Shown piece after piece: positions 1 to 6,847 of a stretch of 64,000 bases of DNA. The DNA is from Streptomyces sp. SCUT-3. Lineage in GTDB: Bacteria > Actinomycetota > Actinomycetes > Streptomycetales > Streptomycetaceae. Both the position numbers and the translations under genes were made by a program. Under the pieces are notes generated by a model that was not told where the DNA came from, made no database searches, and saw only the letters and a program-made list of their open reading frames with translations. The DNA is taken from positions 310,001 to 374,000 of the forward strand of contig NZ_CP046907.1 of the NCBI RefSeq assembly GCF_014083985.1. The letters are read 5' to 3'. Numbering within the stretch: position 1 is the first letter of the stretch; every line of letters begins with the position of its first letter.

Positions 1-1711
1 ACGGCTGCGGGGCGGGCAGGCCCAGCCCTTGGGCGACCTTCTCGCACAGTTCGGGGTCGATGTCGGCCAGCACCCGCAGGGTGCGCTCCTTGACGGCCTG
101 CTCGTAGCACTTGCCGAGTTCGAAGGTGTAGGCGGCGATCAGGTGTTCGCGCTCGACCGGGGTCAGGCTCAGCCAGAACATCCTGGGCTGGCCGGTGTGG
201 TCGGCGAACGACGCGGGCGCCTCGCGGACCTTGGCCGAGGCGGGGATCTCCCGGGGCACCTCGACGTACCCGCCGGCGTCCGCCCCGGCGGTGAACGGGC
301 ATCCGCCGTCGAGGGAGTTGGGCCGGTAGGGGGCGGTGCCGGTGTGCACGGCGGTCTGGTGCATGCCGTCGCGCAGCATGTCGTTGACCGGGGCGTGCGG
401 CCGGTTGACCGGGATCTGGGCGAAGTTGGGGCCGCCGAGCCGGCTGATCTGGGTGTCGAGGTAGGAGAAGAGCCGCCCGGCGAGCAGCGGGTCGTCGGTG
501 ATGTCGATGCCGGGCACCAAGTGGCCCGGGTGGAAGGCGACCTGTTCGGTCTCGGCGAAGTAGTTGGTGGGGTTGGCGTCGAGGGTGAGCAGGCCGATCG
601 GCTGCACGGGGGCGAGTTCCTCGGGCACGATCTTCGTCGGGTCCAGCAGGTCGATGCCCTCGAAGGTCTGCTCGGGGGTGTCGGGGAAGGTCTGGATGCC
701 CAGTTCCCACTGGGGGTGGGCGCCGCTCTCGATGGCGTCGGCGAGGTCGCGGCGGTGGAAGTCGGGGTCGATGCCGTTGATCAGCTGCGCCTCCTCCCAG
801 GTGAGGGAGTGCACGCCGAGCTTCGGCTTCCAGTGGAACTTCACCAGCGTGGTCCTGCCGGCGTCGTCGACCAGGCGGAAGGTGTGGACGCCGAAACCCT
901 CCATCATGCGGTAGGAGCGCGGGACGCCCCGGTCGCTCATGTTCCACATCGTGTGGAACGTGGCCTCGGTGTGCAGGGAGACGAAGTCCCAGAAGGTGTC
1001 GTGGGCGCTCTGCGCCTGCGGGATCTCCCGGTCCGGGTGCGGCTTGCCCGCGTGGATGATGTCGGGGAACTTGATCGCGTCCTGGATGAAGAAGACCGGG
1101 ATGTTGTTGCCGACGAGGTCGAAGGTGCCCTCGGAGGTGTAGAACTTCGTGGCGAACCCGCGGGTGTCGCGCACGGTGTCGGCCGAGCCGCGCGACCCCA
1201 GGACGGTGGAGAAGCGCACGAACACCGGGGCCTCGACGTCCTTGCGCAGGAAGGCGGCCTTGGTGACGCTCGCGGCGGTGCCGTAGCCGCGGAAGACGCC
1301 GTGCGCCGCGGCGCCCCGGGCGTGCACCACCCGCTCGGGGATCCGCTCGTGGTCGAAGTGGGTGATCTTCTCGCGCAGGTGGTGGTCCTGGAGCAGGACC
1401 GGGCCGCGGGGCCCGGCCTTGAGCGAGTGGTCGGTGTCCGGCAGCCGCGCCCCCTGGGCGGTGGTGAGGCGGTCGCCGCCCTGGGCACGCGGGCGCGGGC
1501 CGTCCTGCGGGGTGCGTCCCGTCGCGGACCGCAGCCCGGGCGAACGCTGGTCGGGCTTGGGCGGCAGCGGACCGTGCGGCTCGACGGGCTCCTCCACCTG
1601 CGCAGCCCGGGCCCCCGGGCGTCCGGGGACCCCCTCCGCCGGGCCGTCTTCCCGGCCCTCCCCGCCGGTGACCTTGTCGACGAGGTTCCTGACCGCCTTG
1701 GGCTCTTCCAC
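1..1711 (-). CDS. katE: KatE-type large-subunit catalase (3' end outside window)
   Basis: Heme catalase that splits hydrogen peroxide into water and oxygen in the cytoplasm. The reverse strand is open from a GTG at 1711 to the window start, so the C-terminal part is missing. Visible signatures are the distal histidine region VVHARGAAAHGVF, the heme-pocket asparagine in DLVGNNIPVFF, and the proximal tyrosine motif RLFSYLDTQ with NRPHAPVNDM after it. A long charged N-terminal extension of about 85 residues and the DPLLAGRLFSYLDTQ context fit the large-subunit clade (HPII/KatE), which normally ends in a flavodoxin-like domain; that part would lie left of the window. GTG is chosen because GGAGG precedes it by about five bases. 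Family identity is firm; clade II is inferred from the extension. Confidence 0.93.
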   Translation of the reverse strand, partial: MEEPKAVRNLVDKVTGGEGREDGPAEGVPGRPGARAAQVEEPVEPHGPLPPKPDQRSPGLRSATGRTPQDGPRPRAQGGDRLTTAQGARLPDTDHSLKAGPRGPVLLQDHHLREKITHFDHERIPERVVHARGAAAHGVFRGYGTAASVTKAAFLRKDVEAPVFVRFSTVLGSRGSADTVRDTRGFATKFYTSEGTFDLVGNNIPVFFIQDAIKFPDIIHAGKPHPDREIPQAQSAHDTFWDFVSLHTEATFHTMWNMSDRGVPRSYRMMEGFGVHTFRLVDDAGRTTLVKFHWKPKLGVHSLTWEEAQLINGIDPDFHRRDLADAIESGAHPQWELGIQTFPDTPEQTFEGIDLLDPTKIVPEELAPVQPIGLLTLDANPTNYFAETEQVAFHPGHLVPGIDITDDPLLAGRLFSYLDTQISRLGGPNFAQIPVNRPHAPVNDMLRDGMHQTAVHTGTAPYRPNSLDGGCPFTAGADAGGYVEVPREIPASAKVREAPASFADHTGQPRMFWLSLTPVEREHLIAAYTFELGKCYEQAVKERTLRVLADIDPELCEKVAQGLGLPAPQP

Positions 1712-1868
1712 TGTTCCTCCGGAGGCGTGGGGGTGTCGTGCACGTACCGCAGATCCGCCTCACCACTCCCCGCCCCGCCAAACAGGCACCCCGCGCGGCG
1801 CAACCGCCGTTCCCCCTCACGGCGCAACCGGGCGCCCCGCCCGCCCGGAAACGACCGGGGGCACCGCC

Positions 1869-2219
1869 TCAGCCGGGGACGGCCGCCCCCGACGGCTCCA
1901 GCCGCACCAGGCGCACGGAGACGTGCGGCGGCCGGGAGAACGCCCGCACCGCGGGCACCGGGGACGAGGCCCGCATCCGCGTCCCGCCGTCCACCTCCAC
2001 GATCTCCGCGTGGTCCTCGAACTCCAGCCCCCACGCGGCGACCCGGGCGTCCACCCGCTCCCCGTACTCCTGCACCACCGCGAACAGGCGCGGCGCCGTG
2101 TCCAGCACGAGTTCGCCGACCAGGCCGGCGAACTCCGCCTCCCCGCACAACGGCGCACCCACCTGCTCCCGCCGCTCCCCCAACTCCCCCGCACCGCCGC
2201 TGTGTCCGTCGACCGACAT
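1869..2219 (-). CDS. conserved hypothetical protein, 116 aa
   Basis: Small acidic soluble protein that I do not recognise. It begins at an ATG with GAGGAG six bases upstream; an in-frame start further upstream would have no comparable ribosome site. The protein reads MSVDGHSGGAG, then a helical stretch with LVGELVLDTAPRLFAVVQ and a strand-rich half ending in HVSVRLVRLEPSG. No signal peptide, membrane segment or metal motif is visible. It points the same way as the catalase but is 157 bases upstream of it, and it is divergent from the XRE regulator at 2345, with which it shares a short AT-rich control region. Function unknown. Confidence 0.7.
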   Translation of the reverse strand: MSVDGHSGGAGELGERREQVGAPLCGEAEFAGLVGELVLDTAPRLFAVVQEYGERVDARVAAWGLEFEDHAEIVEVDGGTRMRASSPVPAVRAFSRPPHVSVRLVRLEPSGAAVPG

Positions 2220-2291
2220 GATGAACTCCTCACTCTGGGAAACGGATCCGTTGCCCTGCGTGCGGATATGCTTGCACGGAAGATGCACTCA

Positions 2292-2313
2292 GAAAAATGG
2301 ACTTCCATTTTTC
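2292..2313. promoter_or_regulatory. perfect 10-bp inverted repeat, candidate operator
   Basis: GAAAAATGGA and TCCATTTTTC are separated by two bases, in the 125-bp gap between the divergent 1869-2219 gene and the XRE gene. The site ends about 30 bases before the XRE start and is strikingly AT-rich for this genome. Its place suggests autoregulation by the XRE protein; that is inference. Confidence 0.5.
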
Positions 2314-2344
2314 ACCGTAAGGACTGACACCGCAGGAGAGGTTG

Positions 2345-3232
2345 ATGGCGATGCAGGATGTCGGCAACGGGTCCTCCGTGGTACGGCGTTGGCAACTTGC
2401 CGCCACCATGAAGGAGATGCGCGAGAAGGCCGACCTCACCCAGGACGAGGCGGTCGACCGCCTGCGGAAGAGCGGCGGCCGCTGGTCGCACGCGAAGCTC
2501 TCCCGGATCGAGAACCGCGTGCACCGCCTCAAGCCCCGGGAGGTGGAGCAGCTCCTCGACGTGTACGGGGTCTCCGACACCGCGCGCCGCGAGGAACTGG
2601 TGCGCATGGCCGCCGAGTCCAAGGACAGAGGATGGTGGGTCCGCTTCGGGGCCGATCTCCCCGACGTGACCAAGCCTCTGCTCAGCATGGAGGACGGCCT
2701 GGTGCAACTGCGCGACTTCCAGAACCAGCTCGTACACGGCCTGCTGCAGACGTCGGACTACGCGCGTGCCGTGATGACGGCCGTCAACCCCGGCCAGGAT
2801 TCGCCCGAGGAGCTGGAACGGCGGGTGGCCGCCCGCATGATCCGGCAGCACGTGCTGCGCAAACAGCCTCCTCCCCGCATGCACTTCATCCTGGACCAAG
2901 GCGTCCTGGAGCGCCCGGTCGGAGGGTCGTCGGTCATGCAAGGACAGCTGCTGAAGCTGCTGGAACTGACGGCCAGTCCGAACATCACCATCCAGATCCT
3001 CCCCGTCGAAGCGGGAGGCAGCCCGGGACTGGTCGGCCCCTTCTCCCTCCTGACCCTGCCCGACCCCATCCCCGACATCTGCTACGCCGAAGGCCCGGCC
3101 GGTACCTTCTATCTGGAGGACCGCGAACACGTGCGAACCTGCACACTGCGGTTCGGAATCCTCACCGAACTGGCGCTCTCCCGCGCCGAATCCGTCAAGG
3201 CGATGAACAGGGCGATGAAGAGATATGAGTGA
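2345..3232 (+). CDS. Scr1-like XRE family transcriptional regulator (DUF5753)
   Basis: DNA-binding regulator of the Scr1 type common in Streptomyces. Residues ~15-75 form an XRE helix-turn-helix (LTQDEAVDRLRKSGG, AKLSRIENRV); the rest is the DUF5753 domain, typically seen next to DUF397 proteins. ATG at 2345 is preferred over the in-frame TTG immediately before it because AGGAG lies six bases upstream. The stop overlaps the start of the next gene by eight bases, so the two are translationally coupled. Such pairs are described as toxin-antitoxin-like modules and as developmental regulators; Scr1/Scr2 of S. coelicolor is the reference. Targets cannot be read from sequence, but the AT-rich inverted repeat at 2292-2313 is a natural autoregulatory site. 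Confidence 0.93.
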   Translation: MAMQDVGNGSSVVRRWQLAATMKEMREKADLTQDEAVDRLRKSGGRWSHAKLSRIENRVHRLKPREVEQLLDVYGVSDTARREELVRMAAESKDRGWWVRFGADLPDVTKPLLSMEDGLVQLRDFQNQLVHGLLQTSDYARAVMTAVNPGQDSPEELERRVAARMIRQHVLRKQPPPRMHFILDQGVLERPVGGSSVMQGQLLKLLELTASPNITIQILPVEAGGSPGLVGPFSLLTLPDPIPDICYAEGPAGTFYLEDREHVRTCTLRFGILTELALSRAESVKAMNRAMKRYE

Positions 3233-3485
3233 GCGGCAAGAGACCGAGAAGGCAGACATACCCCGGGCGGACGCCCCCGCAGGGCCCCACTGGCGCAAGA
3301 GCAGCTTCTCCACCGGCGGCGGGAACGGCGGGGGCGACTGCGTCGAGGTCGCCGCGTTGCCGGACGGGCGGATAGCCGTGCGCAACAGCAAGCGCCCCGA
3401 GGCCGGGACGGCGTTCTTCACCCGCTCTGAGATGGCGGCCTGGGTCGCGGGCGCCAAGGCCGGCGAGTTCGACGACCTCACCTGA
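3225..3485 (+). CDS. DUF397 domain protein, partner of the XRE regulator
   Basis: 86-aa protein with the DUF397 signature: HWRKSSFS near residue 23, then CVEVA, the turn DGRIAVRNSK and a FTRSEMAAWV helix near the C-terminus. DUF397 proteins are small partners of Scr1-type XRE regulators and are related to the Scr2 component; the conserved Trp and the IAVRNSK turn are intact. Start ATG at 3225 lies inside the end of the upstream gene, so expression is coupled to it. No toxin catalytic motif is visible. Likely acts by binding the regulator, from the family and the arrangement. Confidence 0.92.
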   Translation: MSERQETEKADIPRADAPAGPHWRKSSFSTGGGNGGGDCVEVAALPDGRIAVRNSKRPEAGTAFFTRSEMAAWVAGAKAGEFDDLT

Positions 3486-3535
3486 GCCCGAACACCCCGC
3501 AGCCCCGCGGCGCCGGGCGGAGCGCGCGGACCACG

Positions 3536-3598
3536 GCGGCAAACCGTAAAGAGAAAAGGGCGAAACGGACAGGATTTCTACGTTTTGCCGCCCCGGTT
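3536..3598. repeat. 63-bp hairpin-forming repeat, copy A
   Basis: Matches 6774-6836 without gaps over 63 bases, with about eight differences. Its ends are complementary: GGCGGCAAACCGTA on the left and TACGTTTTGCCGCC on the right, so it can form a long stem over an A/G-rich centre containing AAAAGGGCGAAACGGAC. It sits 51 bases after the DUF397 stop. The two copies bracket the ESX-like cassette, and each follows a plus-strand stop codon, so it may be a terminator-like or mobile intergenic element. Confidence 0.75.
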
Positions 3599-3641
3599 GC
3601 CACCCCGGTTCTTCGGTGGCGGCCGCGGCGGCAGGGTGCCC

Positions 3642-3684
3642 GGCGGGGGTGCGAACCGGCCCGCCCCCGGCTCGCACCCCCGCC
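3642..3684 (+). terminator. 13-bp stem-loop after the XRE/DUF397 pair
   Basis: GGCGGGGGTGCGA pairs perfectly with TCGCACCCCCGCC across a 17-base loop. There is no T run, as is usual for streptomycete terminators. It lies between the DUF397 gene and the promoter of the next transcription unit. Confidence 0.5.
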
Positions 3685-3777
3685 CCGTACGCGAACCTGC
3701 GGCGCCTTCGGTGCGGCGTTGCAGCCCTTCGGGCCGTCAGGCCGACGCGAGGGTACGCGCGTCCCCGGAAACACCCG

Positions 3778-3808
3778 CTCAACTCCGTTGAGTGACCGTG
3801 GCTATACT
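3778..3808 (+). promoter_or_regulatory. candidate promoter with CTCAAC-N3-GTTGAG operator
   Basis: A perfect palindrome CTCAAC-TCC-GTTGAG (3778-3792) lies ten bases before TATACT (3803-3808), the best -10 hexamer in this region. The palindrome therefore occupies the -35 zone, as expected of a repressor or activator site. It would serve the ESX-like cassette starting at 3896; the leader is about 80 bases. Confidence 0.45.
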
Positions 3809-3895
3809 CACCCCCCACAGCGTGTACGCGTCAAATATCACCACCTTCCACCCTGCGCGGACACAAGAAGACATGAAAGACATGGGGGACACGGC

Positions 3896-4234
3896 ATGTC
3901 GACCGGGACGGAAATCGAGGATCCGGCAGCGCTCAACCGTGCGGGAAGCGGCGCACGCGACCTCGCGGGGCAGACGCGAACCGCCGGCGCCCATCCGGTG
4001 GACGAGACGCGCTCGGCATCCCGGGACTTCGGCGCCGGCAACTGGGACGGCAAGCTGGGCGGGACGCTCGCCGACCTGGCGGAGGTCTGGTCGGCCCAGG
4101 TCTCCGCGCTCGCGTCCGACTGCGACAGACTCGCCGACCAGTGCGGCGGTTCGGGGCTGCTGTACCAGAACACCGAAACCGCGAACACGCAGAACATGCT
4201 CTCGCTGTCGGCCGAGCCCTCGCCCTTCGGCTGA
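3896..4234 (+). CDS. ESX-type small helical protein (putative T7SS substrate/partner)
   Basis: 112-aa protein without signal peptide or membrane segment. It is predicted mainly helical, with a Trp in GNWDGKLGG (~residue 50) at the presumed turn and a second amphipathic helix VWSAQVSALASDCDRLAD, then a polar tail ending SPFG. This resembles the helical hairpin proteins (WXG100/EspC-like) exported through type VII secretion, but the WXG is not canonical (NWDG). GGGGGA is six bases before the ATG. It heads a four-gene unit whose second gene encodes a large WXG-like protein with an Ala/Gly-rich repetitive C-terminus. Role as export partner is inferred from size, fold and neighbour. Confidence 0.7.
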   Translation: MSTGTEIEDPAALNRAGSGARDLAGQTRTAGAHPVDETRSASRDFGAGNWDGKLGGTLADLAEVWSAQVSALASDCDRLADQCGGSGLLYQNTETANTQNMLSLSAEPSPFG

Positions 4235-4305
4235 ACCGGGCCTTTCCGTCCGCCGCCGCGCCGGCCCGACAAGAATCACGACTCCACGGGGGAATCGCCC
4301 AGCTC

Positions 4306-5637
4306 ATGCCGACGTACGAGCACCTGTACCACCTCAATCTCGGCAACCTCAAAGCGGCCGCTGCCCGCTGGGAGGACACAGCCGACAAGTTCAAGGGGCT
4401 GCACACCACATACGGCAGCCAGGTCTCCCGCCCCTTCCGGCAGGCCGGCTGGGTCCAGCCGTTCCTGACTGCGACCAAGGCCGACAGCGACGTACGCGCC
4501 GCCCAGCAGCAGTTCGAGAGCGCCCACAAGGAGGCGAACGGCATCGCCGGCGTCCTCGCCTCACTGCACGCCGAGCTGAAGAAGGCCAAGGACGACCTCC
4601 ACCACCTCGCCGACGTCGAGGCCAAGGAACAGGGCCTCCACGTCGGCGCCGACGGCACCGTCACCCCGCGCGACGACCTCTCCCGGAACACCGCCGCCCG
4701 CCACGACCCCGACGGCCAGACCGCCATCCGCGAACAGCAGGAAGCCTGCGAGGCGTTCGTCCGCCGTATCGAACGCGTCCTGCAGCGCGCCGCCGACGCC
4801 GACGAGACCGCCTGCTGGGCGCTGCGCCGCGATCTCGGCGGAAGCCGAAGCGACTTCAACCCCAAGGTCGTCACCTCCCTCGCCGACGCCGACTCCACCC
4901 GCGCGGCGGAGGCGAAGAAAAAGAAGGACGACGGCACGAAGGACGACGGGTGGGTCGCCGAAGGCGAGGCCGAGGCGTCCGGGCCCGGTGTCGGGTCGTC
5001 GGCCAGTGGGCCCGACGCCAAGACCGGCAAGCTGGGCGAGGCCGAGGCGCACGCCGACCTGGGCCGCGCGAGCGCGGAGGGCAAGCTCACCAACGGCCCG
5101 ATGCAACTCGCCGGGGACGCCGAAGCCTACGTGGGCGCCAAGGCATCCGCTGCCGGCGGCGTCACCAACGAGGGCATCAGGGGCGAGGCCGGCGCCTTCG
5201 CGGGCGCCGAGGCCTCGGCCGGCGGCCGCGCCGACGTCGGCCCCGCCGGAGTGTACGGACGGGCGGAGGCCAAGGCGGGCGCCGAGGTCGGCGTCAGTGC
5301 CGGGGTCGGCCGCGACGGGGTGCAGGCGGGCGCGGAGGCGTTCGCCGGCGCGAAGGCCGGTGTCGCGGGAGGCGCGGACATCGGGGGCATCGGCGTGGGC
5401 GCGACGGCCGAGGGATGGGCCGGTGTCGGAGCCGAGGCCGAGGCGTCCCTCGGCAAGGGCAATGACGGCAAGTGGCACATCGGCGCGCACGCGGGCGTCG
5501 CCCTCGGGCTCGGCGGCCAGGTAGGTTTCGAGTTCACCGTCGACCCGGGGAAGGTCACCGACACCGTGGGCGATGCGGCCGACGCCCTGGGCGATGCGGC
5601 CGGCGCGGTCGGCGACGCGATCGGCAGCCTGTTCTGA
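4306..5637 (+). CDS. putative T7SS-secreted protein with Ala/Gly-rich repeat domain
   Basis: 443 aa. Residues ~1-200 are a long helical domain starting with a WXG100-like helix (NLKAAAARWEDTADKFKGL) and continuing with charged coiled-coil segments (EACEAFVRRIERVLQRAAD). A Lys/Asp hinge (KKKKDD) near residue 205 leads to ~230 residues of degenerate repeats rich in Ala, Gly and Glu (GAEAFAGAKAGVAGG, GVGATAEGWAGVGAEAEAS), ending with GAHAGVALGLGGQVGFEF and DAADALGDAAGAVGDAIGSL. There is no enzymatic toxin motif. It resembles proteins annotated as putative T7SS-secreted in Streptomyces, whose repetitive tails may insert in or decorate surfaces. The gene follows the ESX-like gene by 71 bases. The start ATG is weakly supported: GGGGGA lies twelve bases upstream. 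Confidence 0.78.
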   Translation: MPTYEHLYHLNLGNLKAAAARWEDTADKFKGLHTTYGSQVSRPFRQAGWVQPFLTATKADSDVRAAQQQFESAHKEANGIAGVLASLHAELKKAKDDLHHLADVEAKEQGLHVGADGTVTPRDDLSRNTAARHDPDGQTAIREQQEACEAFVRRIERVLQRAADADETACWALRRDLGGSRSDFNPKVVTSLADADSTRAAEAKKKKDDGTKDDGWVAEGEAEASGPGVGSSASGPDAKTGKLGEAEAHADLGRASAEGKLTNGPMQLAGDAEAYVGAKASAAGGVTNEGIRGEAGAFAGAEASAGGRADVGPAGVYGRAEAKAGAEVGVSAGVGRDGVQAGAEAFAGAKAGVAGGADIGGIGVGATAEGWAGVGAEAEASLGKGNDGKWHIGAHAGVALGLGGQVGFEFTVDPGKVTDTVGDAADALGDAAGAVGDAIGSLF

Positions 5638-5681
5638 TGCACCTCTTCACCGCCCCACTGCCGCAGTAAGGAAGGCCCGAG

Positions 5682-6179
5682 ATGCCCACGACCCTGCCCG
5701 TGCCGATCGAGTTCGAGCTTCCGGAAGGCTGGCGCGCCGCACCGCCGGACGACGTCGGCGCACCGGGTGCGGCGTTCGTCGCGCTGCACCCGCTGCCCGA
5801 CGACGGATTCACCGCGAACATCACGATCGACGGCGAGTACCGCCCTGACGGGGCGACGCTGTCCGAGATCGCCGACGCCTCCGTGGAACGCCTGCGCCGG
5901 GCCTCCATGTCGGTCGTGGTCACCGGCCACCGCGAAGTCGGCTCCGCGGATGCGCCCGGTTTCACGCAGACGCTGGCCGTCTCGGGAATCGTCGGCGGCG
6001 TGCACCGCGACCTCGTCCAGTCGCAGGTGTACCTCTCCCTGCTGGACGTCGCCGATCCCCGCAAGCGGGTGGTGATCCGCCTGGTCCTGACCGCCACCGC
6101 GTCCCAACACCCTTCCGTCCTGGACGACTTCCAGGAATTCGTGCGGACGGTCCGTCCGGACGACGGCGCGGCTTCGTAG
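5682..6179 (+). CDS. LpqN/DcrB-like (Mog1p/PsbP fold) protein
   Basis: 165-aa soluble protein. The opening VPIEFELPEGWRAAPPDD and the pattern of alternating strands with one helix (SEIADASVERLRRAS) match the DcrB/LpqN/Mog1p-PsbP fold often found beside ESX or surface-protein genes in actinobacteria. No lipobox or signal peptide is present, so it is cytoplasmic unless exported by a non-Sec path. AAGGAAGG precedes the ATG, and the gene is 44 bases after the repeat-domain protein, hence co-transcribed. A chaperone-like or accessory role for the preceding pair is inferred from context only. Confidence 0.65.
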   Translation: MPTTLPVPIEFELPEGWRAAPPDDVGAPGAAFVALHPLPDDGFTANITIDGEYRPDGATLSEIADASVERLRRASMSVVVTGHREVGSADAPGFTQTLAVSGIVGGVHRDLVQSQVYLSLLDVADPRKRVVIRLVLTATASQHPSVLDDFQEFVRTVRPDDGAAS

Positions 6180-6239
6180 TGCGGGCCGCGGAAGCGGCGG
6201 ACCTCGCACTGTCCATCCGACTCCTCATAGGTTGATCTC

Positions 6240-6749
6240 ATGGGACTCTTCGACAAACTGACCGGAACCAAGCACCCCGCCGACGGTGTCGCCCCGCGGT
6301 CCGCCGCCGAGGTCCACGCGGCCCTGCTCGGCCTCAACCGCCCCGACGTCCCGTACGCCGTCCGGGACGGCCGTGAGGAAGAGGCCGACCTGGTGGCCGA
6401 GTGGCGCATCCTGGAACCGGCCTGGCAGATGTTCTTCAGCCGCGAGCAGGTGAGCCGGGTGTGGCAGGTCCGCATGCGCCTGGTCCCGGAGAAGCACGAG
6501 GTCCGCTCCCTCGACCAGCAGTACGAGGTCACCTGGGTGAACGGCGTCGCCAGCCTGTCCGTCTCGTCCGAGGTCCAGCGCGGCCAGGTGCGGACGGTCT
6601 CGACGCGCCGGGTGATCGGCGGCGGCGGGGACGACCCCGGCTCGACCGAGACGTTCAGCTTCGACAGCGCCGACCTGAAGAACCCCCTGCAGGAGACCGT
6701 CCTGGGCATGGGGTGGACCTGGCGCGGAGTCGTCTTCGGCAAGCTGTGA
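6240..6749 (+). CDS. conserved Streptomyces protein of unknown function
   Basis: 169-aa soluble protein beginning MGLFDKLTGTKHP, a form I recognise as recurrent in Streptomyces next to T7SS-type genes, though its function is unknown. It contains LVAEWRILEPAWQMFFS, then a beta-rich core (VWQVRMRLVPEKHEVRS, YEVTWVNGVASLSVS) and ends with GMGWTWRGVVFGKL. No signal peptide, membrane segment or catalytic motif. It is the last gene of the 3896-6749 unit and is followed after 25 bases by the second copy of the 63-bp element, which probably ends transcription. Confidence 0.75.
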   Translation: MGLFDKLTGTKHPADGVAPRSAAEVHAALLGLNRPDVPYAVRDGREEEADLVAEWRILEPAWQMFFSREQVSRVWQVRMRLVPEKHEVRSLDQQYEVTWVNGVASLSVSSEVQRGQVRTVSTRRVIGGGGDDPGSTETFSFDSADLKNPLQETVLGMGWTWRGVVFGKL

Positions 6750-6773
6750 GACCGGCCGACGAGGCGGACCGGG

Positions 6774-6836
6774 GCGGCAAACCGTAGAAGGAAAAGGGCG
6801 AAACGGACGGATTTTCTGCGTTTTGCCACCCCGGTT
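6774..6836. repeat. 63-bp hairpin-forming repeat, copy B
   Basis: Second copy of the element at 3536-3598. Here the stem is longer: CCGGGGCGGCAAACCGTAGA on the left pairs with the right arm TCTGCGTTTTGCCACCCCGG apart from a few wobble or mismatched pairs. It lies between convergent genes (stop at 6749, stop at 6848), the place expected for a bidirectional terminator. Confidence 0.78.
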
Positions 6837-6847
6837 CCGCCGGGGCG

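Noticed and set aside
29..2221. 730-codon open frame on the plus strand
   Set aside because: Opposite strand of the catalase and the small 1869-2219 gene, which show clear motifs; no recognisable domain here.
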